A stretch of DNA of 64,000 nt, taken from Archilochus colubris. Its lineage: Eukaryota > Chordata > Aves > Apodiformes > Trochilidae. The position numbers and the translations under genes were made by a program. Under the pieces are notes generated by a model. That model saw only the letters and a program-made list of their open reading frames with translations, did no database searches and was not told the origin of the DNA. The stretch covers positions 1,689,627 through 1,753,626 of the forward strand of contig CM041092.1 of assembly GCA_023079485.1 (NCBI GenBank). The letters run 5' to 3'. Positions 1 to 10,400 of this stretch are shown one piece after another (position 1 is the first letter of the stretch; each line of letters begins with the position of its first letter).

Positions 1-997
1 CAGGTGTCCTCTTTGGCACAGGTATGTCAAATTCCTGTCAGATTCCTACCACTACAGCTTACAAAGGCTTTGCTCCACTAAGGAAAACGGCTGCTTTTCA
101 CAGAATTTTCTGACAGGCAGAGGGTAAGCACTGCTTAAGAGAACAATTTCCCATGACATCTGTCAGCAGTGTCTCACCAATGCTGTCAAACAACCCAGCA
201 CCTGCCTCAAGATTGTTTTAAGGTCCAATTCCTGCTCATCCAGACTGCAAAGTTCTTTTTAATAAACACACAATAAAGTATTTATATATATATATACACA
301 CACATATATAAATTAACTACGTAAAACTCATCATTCTCCAGAAATAATTGTCTATTGAACCTCAGACTTGCAGAGGAGGAATTACTGTGCAATGAGTCAA
401 ATACAAGAAGCTGCTAAACACCAAGGAAACTATAATAGCAAACTTCTTTGCTACAGAAAATGGATCTACTAGAACAAAGAATAATTACTGAAACTATCTA
501 AAAAAGGTTTTGCAATTCAGAGTAAATGCAAAACGTTTAAAGAATACTTAAATATTGATAAAAATATAAGTTTAGCAGATATACTAATGAAGAAATCAAT
601 ACTAATAAAGATAAAAATTGACTGGTTTAGCAGTGTTGACCAAAATAATGCATTCTTGGTACACTGGTCCTAAAAAATCCCCTTTGGAATAAAACAGTAC
701 TCCCAGCAGTGTTATCAGAAACATGGCAGTAAAGTTTGTAAAGCACCAAGGAGACATTTTAAAATAAAAATAAAATAAATCATACAAATGGCCACAAATT
801 ACTCATCCAGGTAGGTTCTGTAAAGGAAAGCTATTAAGTAACACCCACGGAGCACACGTGAGACCTTGGAAATCATTCTTAATAAGCCATTAAAAATGAG
901 AGCAATGGGAGTTTATCTGAGCACAGAAAATTCTGTTTCCCAAAAAAAAAAACCCCAAGCAGCTCCTGTAAGAACTGAGCAGTGCAGTGCCACGTAC
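1..997 (-). other. RIF1 intron 5 (partial)
   Basis: AT-rich intronic sequence with a short (TA)n/(CA)n run near 282-308. No further RIF1 exon or repeat family was recognised here. Confidence 0.7.
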
Positions 998-1092
998 CGG
1001 ATGATGACATTCAGTGCTTCATATTCAACCACCATGGACTGCACATCTCCTTTGGTCAGGATTGTTTCCAGGGTAGAAAGAATGCTGGAAAC
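998..1092 (-). CDS. RIF1: RIF1 coding exon 5
   Basis: Acceptor TTTCCTCAG, donor GTACGT. It encodes VSSILSTLETILTKGDVQ and SMVVEYEALNVII plus the first two bases (CG) of an Arg codon. Ends in phase 2. Confidence 0.93.
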
Positions 1093-2371
1093 CTGAGGAA
1101 ATGAGGGGACATGAAGGTGAGCACCCAAGTATCACCATTTCCCAGAGGAGCTGGAATGATTCCATTCTGTTTCTCAGGATTGTGCCCTGTGTTTGGCTCG
1201 TGCAAGGTGTAGTAATAAGGTGAGAGCTCTGACTGAGCTGGAGCAGTCACAACTTTCCCCCCCTGTGCTGCTTCACTGGGATCCAACAGAATTGTTCATG
1301 TTGCAGCTTCCCCCCTCAAGAGAAGCAATAATTAAATTTAGTAATTGCAGTAATTACTATTTTTCCAAGAACTCTAAACTTGGCTGCTTGATTCAACAGA
1401 GAACAACCTTTGGATTCCAAAGTTACTGAGTGGGGTGTGAGCAAGAGACTGCACGTGCCTCGTGCCCCTAGAAAATCAGGCCAAACAAACAAACAAAATC
1501 AAAAGTGAAGAAACTTACCTGCTTTTGAACAATTTCAGAAGGAAATGCCTGCTTGGAGATGACCCAAAGTGCCCGAGTGCGAGTGTTTTTGTCTGAGGTT
1601 TTCACAGCCACACTGTTCACCGTGGAGAGCAGGTCCTGCGTGTCAGAGGCTGAAAGCAGAATGCACAGCACTCAAACTCTGCCCATGAAACTCTGACCCA
1701 GCTTCTCAGCAAGTCTCAGGCCCTTCTGCTCAGTTACCCTTACTAAGCAGCTACACAGCAGGATGTCATCTCTGAAATATTAGTTTTTGAAAAGTCCTGG
1801 CAACTTCTCTGGAAATAAACCAGCAACACAGCACTGGCATCACAGCACAAAAAAAAATGGCAATATTTTTAAAATAAGATGGAATTGGTGAAGTGCTCAC
1901 ACTGCTCATGCTAGAGACAAAACCACTGTACCACTTGGAAACTGTAAGCTTTGCCAAAAATAAAAGTATTTGCTAATAAAGGAAGAAGTCTGATAAATAT
2001 ATATATATTCACACAAGCAGCACCCACCCTGAAGCTGCTTTGCTTACCAGATAACTCTGATGTCAGCTTTGAATTAAAAACACAGAATCCCAGTGCCTGC
2101 AGTGCTGCATTATTTAGCTCTGAGTTTGGATTAGAAATGTGTACCTGGAAAAAAAAATAGAAGTAGATAAAGTCTCAGGTGATGACAATACTTCACAGCA
2201 ACAGAGAGCTGCACCCCTGCAGGAAAGCATTCCTCATGAACAGAACTGCATCTTCTCTGGCTGGAAGAGGAGATTTAACTGGGAGATACTGTCAGGACAC
2301 ATCCAAGACCCTGTATTTTATTTTTTTCTGTAGCAGTTTCTAATAATATGGAAGATACCTATGTATCTTCC

Positions 2372-2402
<31 letters not shown>

Positions 2403-4164
2403 TAACTAGCTAGCTTGAATTTGTTTTAAATTAACTCACAATGGCCTCTGATCCTTGCCCACCTAAACAGATCTTGGTTTGCAAGAAATGGGAAGGAGAA
2501 GATGTACCTTAAATGCTTTGCACAGCTGAGGGAACAATTTTCTGGCATCTGCAGTGAATTCTTTGCCTTCCTCACCCGTCAAGCGACTGCAGGGAGCAGA
2601 AAACAAGCAATATCCACAGGTTAAAGAAAGCTGTAACTGACATTAACTTTAAACTTCTAAGACACAACTCATGAGATAGGATAGGACCATCTCCTTCTTT
2701 AGAAAGCTAAAACATAGCACTGAAGAAACTAAGACAAAGGGCGAAAACACCAGACAGGCCCCTGACATATCAGTAAAATGGTGTTATAAATAAAGTACCT
2801 GAGAATTATGCAAAAAAAGTGAAACAAATAATGAACCATTTTGTGCTTAAGGAGTATAAAATAAGCCTTAGAACTTTCTTTTTTTGTCAACTTCTGTAAA
2901 AAAAAACCAAAAAACAACCAAACAACATTTAAAGTTAATAACCAAACTCTGAATGACCTCTGATAAACTCTCCATGAGCTTAGAAAGCACATTCCTCAGA
3001 AGCAGCTCTAGAATAATGCAGCCTCTCCACTGCAGAATTCTGGTTTGACAAGTAGCAGGGATGACCTGACAGGTATCTGAGGAACATCCACAGAGAAAAG
3101 CCATACTTATCCTGTAACACCTTACCCAGCAGCTTCACACAGCAAAACTCAACCACAATGAATGCAATCAACCAGAAGACAACCTGAGAATTCTCTTGCT
3201 ATCTTAAAGTTTGGACGGGTATTCTTGGTCTATTAATTACTGAGAGTAATTGACAGAAGTCATTGCTAGTTACAGAGTGATCAGCCTGGCTGATACCTAA
3301 GCTGCTACTATAAAACAAAGGCAGAAACTCAAGGGAGATATCGATATCGATACAGTGCCTTTGAATTTGGTAACAAATTAGAGCCAGGTAAAGGCAGAGC
3401 TCATGGTGAAGAGGTAAAAGCAGCACCTCATGGTTAAAAGGCACCTCCCAGAAAGAAACCCAATTAAAACACTACCATTCCAAAACCCACGAAACACACC
3501 AAAACTTAACCTTCCCCATCATCACGCCTTTTCTTTTCTCCTGGAAAAAGTTCTTATTTCCTAAGATCCCTTCACTCACACCCCGGATTTCCCCAAAGAG
3601 AGGCTCTGGGATGAGCAGACATGGAAAAAGACAGACACCCCCCTCATTCCCAACATCTTGCCCGCGATCTCCAGCCGGCAGCCCCCTGCCCTGCTGCCCT
3701 CTCCCCAGGCCCTTCGGCCAGAGCCTCCCCCCTCTGCTCGGGGTAGTCCCGGGGCTCGCCCTCCCCTCACACAAGTTGGCCGAGCTCGCCGGGCCTGCAC
3801 ACATCCCCCTGACCCCGCTCCTCGGTGGCGGGCTGGGGGGGGGGGGATCACACCGCCCTCCCCTCAGGCCTCCCCGCTCCCCTCACACCGCTCTCCCTGC
3901 TCCCCTCAGACCTCCCTGCACCTCTCACACCGCCCTCCCCACAGATCTCCCCGCTCCCCTCAGATCTCCCCGTTCCCCTCACACCGCCCTCCCCTCAGAT
4001 CTCCCTCTCCCCTCAGGCCTCCCCGCTCCCCTCACAGAGGTGCCGGCCCTCCCTCACTTGACGATGGCGAGGTGAGCGTCGGTGAGATCACCCAGCGAGG
4101 CGGCGGGGTCCTCCAGAGTGTCCAGCAAAGGCTGCAGGCTGGAAGGGGCGTTAGGAGCGCTCAT
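998..4164 (-). CDS. RIF1: RIF1, N-terminal part (coding exons 1-5; gene continues left of window)
   Basis: Five exons splice in frame to the first 169 residues of RIF1, the HEAT-repeat protein that sets replication timing by recruiting protein phosphatase 1 and acts with 53BP1 in double-strand break repair choice. The recognised segments are the start LQPLLDTLEDPAAS, then LTGEEGKEF, then NSELNNAALQALGFC, then TRTRALWVISKQAFPSE, then EALNVII, in the same order as I remember them in human RIF1. Exon phases fit: 107, 79, 97, 131 and 95 coding bases with GT-AG borders throughout. The start codon at 4164 has A at -3. The frame stays open upstream for about 77 codons, but that sequence is low-complexity GC-rich and has no RIF1 counterpart. 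The next exon, expected to hold the continuing HEAT repeats, is not in positions 1-997. Minus strand, upstream of TNFAIP6 in the opposite sense of the human map, which agrees with known synteny. Confidence 0.93.
1519..1649 (-). CDS. RIF1: RIF1 coding exon 4
   Basis: Acceptor CTTTCAG, donor GTAAGT. It encodes ASDTQDLLSTVNSVAVKT, then SDKNTRTRALWVISKQAF and PSEIVQKQ. The RTRALWVISKQ.FPSE block is highly characteristic of RIF1. Ends in phase 0. Confidence 0.95.
2048..2144 (-). CDS. RIF1: RIF1 coding exon 3
   Basis: Acceptor with a T-rich tract ending CCAG, donor GTAAGC. It encodes VHISNPNSELNNAALQALG and FCVFNSKLTSELS, and ends in phase 1. It matches the first HEAT-like helices of RIF1. Confidence 0.92.
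2345..2402. repeat. Perfect 14-bp inverted repeat followed by (TA)n
   Basis: Arms 2345-2358 and 2363-2376 are exact reverse complements with a 4-base loop (CTAT). An (AT)n microsatellite follows to 2402. It lies in RIF1 intron 2 between coding exons 2 and 3. Confidence 0.85.
2508..2586 (-). CDS. RIF1: RIF1 coding exon 2
   Basis: Acceptor CCCTGCAG at 2587-2594, donor GTACAT at 2507. It encodes RLTGEEGKEFTADARKLF plus PQLCKAFK and ends in phase 0. It is too short for a simple ORF call but matches the RIF1 LTGEEGKE segment. Confidence 0.9.
2587..3844 (-). other. RIF1 intron 1
   Basis: Unique-looking intronic sequence that becomes GC-rich towards the promoter from about 3600. No exon recognised. 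Confidence 0.65.
3845..4045. repeat. CT-rich minisatellite in RIF1 intron 1
   Basis: Imperfect tandem units of about 20-24 bases built on CCTCCCCGCTCCCCTCACA. The array ends about 12 bases from the exon 1 splice donor at 4057. The long open frames that cross it are composition artefacts. Confidence 0.8.
4058..4164 (-). CDS. RIF1: RIF1 coding exon 1
   Basis: Begins ATG AGC GCT CCT and ends in phase 2 (AA) before a GTGAGG donor at 4057. It encodes MSAPNAPSSLQPLLDTLED and a further 16 complete codons. The split codon with exon 2 reads AAT (Asn). Confidence 0.9.
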
Positions 4165-4560
4165 GTTGCCGGTGCCGGTACCGGTACCGCCCGCCCCGAT
4201 CCCGCTGGGTCCAGCGGTGCCTCCCGGGCTAAGATGGCGGCGCGCGGGACTGGCGGCGCGCGGGCCCGGGCAGGGAGTGCGCAGCCAATGGGGAGCGAGG
4301 GGGGCGGGGCCAGCGGCAGGGCCCGCAGGGACAGCGAGCGGCGGAGCGCGCGGGGAGGGATGGGTTTTCCCGCGCCCGCCGGGCTCCGCCCCCACGGTGG
4401 CTCCACCCCTCGACGCTGATTGGTGGAGGAGGCGGCCCGGGGGGCGGGGCCTGAGGGGTTGTCTCTCCCCTCAGTCAGCGGCGGGAGTTGCGCTGCGCTC
4501 GGAGGCGCCGCAGGAGCTCCGCGGGTTTGGGGAGCGTTTGTTCGTGACTGGAAAATAATT
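4060..4560 (-). promoter_or_regulatory. RIF1: RIF1 CpG-island promoter
   Basis: Dense CpG with GC boxes (GGGGCGGGGCC near 4311 and 4441), CCAAT-type motifs near 4286 and 4419 (GATTGGT), and AAGATGGCGGC at 4231-4241, which matches a YY1 initiator-type site just upstream of the RIF1 ATG. This is a typical TATA-less housekeeping promoter. No divergent gene was recognised on the plus strand. Confidence 0.75.
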
Positions 4561-6160
4561 TCCGACTATAATCATAGGCTCATAATCTCCTACAGCTGCT
4601 CGGAGGTTGCAGTTGAACGCCAGCTCCACCCGCTTAAACCTGAAACTCTTTTAAGGCTGGCTCACGCCGGGCCGTGCTGTGAAACGCGGGGCCTCCCAGC
4701 CTTTCCTTTGTTTTTGTGATGTTTTGGGGGTTTTTTTATGGTTATTTAAAGGGGTTTCCTCAGAAAGTGAAGTTCTTGCAAATGGTATCACTGCTGCGGG
4801 ACAGGCAGGCGTTGCCAGGACACACACGGTTCTGATCCACGGCAGCCCAAGACCTGTTGCTTAAAGAGTAAAACAAACTAAAAAAACGCCAACCAAACGA
4901 TCAATAAAACACCTGAGGTCACAAACAACATGATAACTGTCCTCTTTGTGTGTTTTCTCTATTAACAAACACTTCCATGCATCTTGAAGGGGGGTGTGGG
5001 GGTTTGGAAGGGGAGGGTGTTGGGGTTTATTCAGCCCACCAGGCTGCAGCATTAAACAGCTGAAATATTTTTAATTTGCAGCTTGATCCTGTTAAAAATA
5101 GGAGCTTTAGCTTGTATGCTCACATCAAGTGTGAACAGGGTGTTGGAAATGAGAGAAGTAGCTGCAATATTGTTCCTGGGACAGCCAGGAAACAGGGTCC
5201 TGTCTTCCCACAATAAAAGCTGAAAGAACTCAGTAAATTAAAAGAACCAAGACTTTGAGTCAGTAAAAATGGGTCTGATTAGCTTAAAATTCTCCCCCTT
5301 TTGTGCAAATCTTTTCCTGAGGATCCCACAATGCTTCAAATGGAACAGGAGTTTACAGGAGGATTCCCATTAGACTGCAGCAGATCCGGGGTCAAGAAAA
5401 CGTTCAGAGAGAAAGAAATTCTTAGAATTTATTTACTGCTTTAAGACAAAAGGTTCCAAAGCCTTAAACATTCTCAAGAAAATACAAATAATTTGCTGGA
5501 AACTCAGGACACCATTAAACCAGAGGTAGCTTTAATGCTGCTTCAGACTGAGGAATTTAAACTGAAGTTAAAAACATGTGGAAAAGGATTTATCGACCCC
5601 AAATGGTGCAGTCTGCTCACAACCCCTGTGAGCATCTCAGCAGCATCTTCTGATGGGATTTGCTGCTGCTTTCCTACCAACTTCTCCTGGTGCTTCATCT
5701 CACCAGTTTTATTTTCATTACTAAGTCTTGAATTGAATTCTTTACGAGGTGAAATGGGAGAAGGAAAAGGACTTGAGCGACTCTGGATGAGGAAACCCTG
5801 ATGAGATGCACTGAGTATTTTATGATTCATCTCATGACAAAATCCTGATAACATTATTGATTCTCTTCAGGCTGCTTCCCAGTCTTCTGACCTCAGACAC
5901 TCACATAGGAGGTGCTAGGCCATCCACAAGGTGACTTTATATATCTTAAAAATAATACTTGCGAGGAAAATAAGGATAGAGCAGTAAATCAAATTTAAAA
6001 CTAGTTGAAACAGTCACACCTAAAGTTTGTTCAAGTGATGCAAGAAATGATGGAGGAGTTTACGTAGAAAAATAATTTAAAAATCTTCAGTAACAGTTCT
6101 TGAGACATTTACAGTACGTGTAACCTAAAAATAGTCTTCTATTATTCATGTAAATACATT
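4561..6160. other. RIF1-TNFAIP6 intergenic spacer and distal TNFAIP6 3' sequence
   Basis: AT-rich, no coding exon seen. A minus-strand AATAAA at 5428-5433 could be a distal poly(A) signal for TNFAIP6. Confidence 0.55.
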
Positions 6161-6166
6161 TTATAA

Positions 6167-6189
6167 TTTATTTTCTAGCATATTTTATT
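6167..6189 (-). terminator. Candidate TNFAIP6 polyadenylation signals
   Basis: Two minus-strand AATAAA hexamers at 6167-6172 and 6184-6189, 128-150 bases after the stop, in AU-rich sequence. Which one is used cannot be told. A distal copy lies at 5428-5433. Confidence 0.5.
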
Positions 6190-6317
6190 TTAAAAAAACC
6201 CTAAAAGCAGAAAATAAAAGTCAGGAAGATAAGGAGAAAATGTCTTCTCCGAAGAAACAGATATCTGAATTGGGTTCTAAAACAATGTTTCTTCTTGAGG
6301 GGATCTCATTGCTCTGC

Positions 6318-6481
6318 TCACATAATTCCAAACTTTCCAGGTAAGAAGTTTGCTTTCCCTTGGGATGTTGCATTCTTTCCCTCACTTGGCTTTGAAGGTG
6401 TGTCCACTGTAGTGTACTTAATCTGAAACCCCCCAGCAGTCACTGAGGCATCTGTCAGAAACTTCAGGGTCATAACATTGC
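6318..6481 (-). CDS. TNFAIP6: TNFAIP6 coding exon 6 and stop
   Basis: Acceptor CTCCCAG. Encodes [20 protein letters not shown], then [18 protein letters not shown] and a tail ending GKFGIM before TGA at 6318-6320. The [21 protein letters not shown] block closes the CUB domain. Confidence 0.96.
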
Positions 6482-7460
6482 CTGGGAGAAGGAAAAGATA
6501 AGAAAGAAGTTACCTTTTTCGGGTGGCACAAAGATCATAGAATCACAGAATTGGCTGGGTTGGAAGGGACCTCAGAGATCATCGAGTCCAACCCTTGAAC
6601 CACCATTGCAGTTCCCAGCCCATGGCACTGAGTGCCACATCCAGGCTCTTTTTAAATATCTCCAGACACGGAGAATCCACTCCTTCCCTGGGCAGCCCAT
6701 TCCAATGCCTGATCACCCTCTCCAGAAAGAAATTCTTTCTCATCTCCAACCTGAACCTCCCCTGGCACAACTTGAGACCCTGCCCTCTTGTCTTGTTGAA
6801 AGTCATCTGGCAAAAGAGACCAACGTCCACCCGGTTACAACCTCCTTTCAGGGAGTTGTAGAAGGCAGCAGAGGGAAAGCTTGGTTGGCAAGGAGGAGAG
6901 GAAGAATCATAGAATCATCACAGAATGGGCTGGGTTGGAAGGGACCTCAGAGCTCATCAAGTCCAACCCTTGATCCCCTCCCCCCGTGGTTCCCAGCCCA
7001 TGGCACTCAGTGCCACATCCAGGCTCTTTGGAAAGATCTCCAGACACGGAGAATCCACTACTTCCCTGGGCAGCCCATTCCAATGCCTGATCACCCTCTC
7101 CAGAAAGAAATTCTTTCTAATCTCCAACCTAAACCTCCCCTGGCACAACTTGAGACCCTGCCCTCTTGTCTTGCTGAGAGTTGCCTGGGAAAAGAGCCCA
7201 ACCCCCCCCTGGCTCCAACCTCCTTTCAGGGAGTTGGAGAGAGTGATGAGGTCTCCCCTGAGCCTCCTCTTCTCCAGCCTCAACACCCCCAGCTCCCTCA
7301 GCCTCTCCTCATAGGGTCTGTGCTCGAGTCCCTTCACCAGCCTGGTTGCCCTGGGGTCTTTCAGATTTTTTTTTTAAAGTGCTTTTGCTCGCTTCTGAGA
7401 TCTTTAGACCAATTAAAAAACAAAACAAAAAAGAAAAAAACCTACCAAAAATAAAAAAAA

Positions 7461-7498
<38 letters not shown>

Positions 7499-10400
7499 TA
7501 AAACCAGGCAGATTTTCATCAGTTTTCTCTGCATATCACCCTGTGGCTCTCATCTCCAAATGCTTGTTAAAAAATCGGTGCCTGAATTCTCTCCGTCCCG
7601 TGTGTGTGTGCAGTGCCGCGCTGAGGCCAGCAGGATGCACCCTGGTTATCTGCTCCCCACCTTGCTTTTATTCCGATTTTTTTTGGAAGCAATCTCATGG
7701 GTGAAAGAGCACAAAGCAGGGGTTGTGTCCCTGGACAATCTTAAACACGGTGTATTAGGAAGTAAGGACAAAAGGTGATCTTGGCTGATTGTTGTTGTGT
7801 TTTGTTGGTTTTTTTACCTCAAAGCCTGTAATTTTCTTACCTGTGCTAATGATATCATCTGGCAATTCATCTCCACAAAACCTGGAAAAAAAAATGTTTA
7901 TCACTGAATTTTGGTCGTTGTCTAAGAGTAGATTTAGGAGAGGGAAAAACATAGGAAACATTATACAGTGTATGCAGGAAGCAAAAGAAAAATGCAGGGA
8001 AAAAAAAAGAAAAAAAGAAAAAGATCAATTTAACAAGGCATTGAGGAAAAGAACAGTGACCTAAGGCTAAGAAAGGGAGAACACTGTCAAGAAAAACATT
8101 TAAAATTATCTGTAAAGGGTTCTGGGTTATCTGTTAGGGTTCTGGGTTAGGGTTATACATCCTGCCTTTGCCACACAGAGTTTGTAGAGAGGATGTGGAA
8201 AGTGGCAGGAATTGGGGAGTGGTTGTTATCACTATTTCTGTTTGGTTTTGTTAGGTTTTGCTTTGTTTTGTTTCTGGGAAATTGAGGAACTTCATCCCCA
8301 AATAGGACTGCTAAAGGACAAGCAAAAATATGAGGTCAAAGAAAGTGAGAATTAAGCACAGAGGGAAATTAATCCATGAGGAGAGATGATATATAACACT
8401 TGCTCTGTTCTGATACTGTAAGGAAATATTTTTTTTCTGTAACTTAGACTAGACCCCTTTTTACTAAGAGTTTAACATCCCCTCCTCCTGCCTTTCAGTT
8501 AAAGCAAATACAAAAGCCTGTGTGAGATTGCCAGGAACTCCTCCTGTAAAATAAAAGTGAATTAAGATAAGCAGCCAAATCAAAAGTCTTGCCATTTTAT
8601 GTGTAATTTAACCCATCAGAAAAGGGCACAGCACAATCCTCTGAAACCCTTCACAAGCTTATGTTCATGGCAGCAAAGTAAATTGCCAGGAAAGATAAGT
8701 CAGGTATTATTATTACAAGTATTATGGGCATATCAGAGGTGCTAATTGGATAAGGTAACTTAAATAATTTGATTATTTGCATGTTAAAGCTGGGAACACT
8801 TTACCTGCCCACAAAGCCATTGATGTCATCGTAGCTGTCATAAATTTCCAAGAAATCAGCCATACAAGCAGTGTCATCTTCAACATCAAACTCTAGGAAC
8901 TGCAGATGGATGTGTTGCCCATACTTCACCCTAATATGCCAGTAGCAAATCTGCTCATTTTCATACTCATTTGGGTAGCCTGGGGACTTAAAAACATGTT
9001 TGGAATCTGTGAAGACTCCGCCACATTCTTTTCCTAAGAGAAACATATAAAAAAAATCAGCATTTATTGTTTATTCTGGATAGGGCTGTGGTTTGAATCT
9101 TCATGCACCTTGACCCAGCAGATCCAGAGGAAGACCCCACAGGAACACTTTGCATGATAGCACTTTGTGTTTAAGGATTCACAAGAAATGTGACAACTCT
9201 TTCACAAGTGACTCCTGGCTTTCAGGAGTCTGTGTTTCAGAAACAAGAGGCATGGCCCAAAACTCCTGGAAATGAGAGGAAAAGCTTTCCCTGACTTGCA
9301 CGGCTTTGGGATTTCTGCCAAAGGCACTTGGGGATTCTGGCAATGTCCAAGTGTGAGCTCCACATCTGTACTTGCAAGTCCCCCTGGCATGGGGGTTTCA
9401 TCCTTTCTTCCTCAAAAACCTTTTGTAATTGTGTGTTTTACACAAAGAACTGACACAGGTTGGTGACCACACACAGGGCTGCAGCTCTTCACTCCTTTGG
9501 GAATGGCTCAAAAACCACTCATTTTGGTTTGCTTACTGAATCAAACTGCTGAACCTGAACTTCACCAGCTCCCTGCCTGTGGGACTGACCAGTCTGAGGA
9601 GGGAATTCCTCAGGGAGTGTCCAGGAAGGTGAGCTGGGGCTGTGCAGTGTGAGGAACCCTCTGAGTTTGTACATTGGTCCTGTGCTCTTCAGCCCCAGGT
9701 CACTGCTGGGTTGGGTGGGCACTACAACATGCAAACAGTTCCACAAGTTCCTCCCGGCATCCTTCTCTTTCTTTCTTTCTCTTTCTCTTTCTCTTTCTCT
9801 TTCTCTTTCTCTTTCTCTTTCTCTTTCTCTTTCTCTTTCTCTTTCTCTTTCTCTTTCTCTCTCTCTTTCTCCCCCCAGGCTACTTGTCCCCCACCTGCAA
9901 AGGGACAACTCTTGCCAGGCTTTGTACCAGCATTTGCAACCCAGTTATAGGATGGGTGAGTTTTACCAGTGTGTTCCTTGTGTCCATCCCCTCCTTTCAA
10001 GGGGCAGAGCCTCAAGCCTGGGCAGTTCTGTTTCCCTTTTGTTTTCTAACCAAAGGTTGGGAAGCAGCAGCCTGAGCCCCGAGGAGAAGGCTGCCAAAGG
10101 AGAACGTGGGGCTGACAGACAGCTCAGGCACAGTCAGGATGAGTGCAGCTCTTCTCTCTTGCAGCTCTCCTCGTGTGCTAAACATCTGTGAGTGTCCCCC
10201 ACCCCACACAGGACTCAGCTAACAACTGCCCAGCTCACATAAACAACCTCAAGAGCACAAACAGAAGAGGCACAGCTGTGCAGACGTCACAGACACCTCC
10301 AACTTTTGGCTCTGCCAGGCAGGGCAGTGCTCTCGGAGCTGTAGGAGAGCCAAGAAGTGCACAGAGCTGAGCTTTGCTTCTCTTGGTGGTGCCTGCTTTC

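Noticed and set aside
3611..4558. GC-rich frames over the RIF1 promoter, including an in-frame 77-codon extension upstream of the RIF1 ATG
   Set aside because: Pro/Ala/Gly-rich composition of a CpG island, no similarity to RIF1, and the MSAPN start aligns with the known N-terminus.
8117..8153. Second telomere-like array in TNFAIP6 intron 4
   Set aside because: Only a few irregular GGGTTA words; too short to separate from chance.
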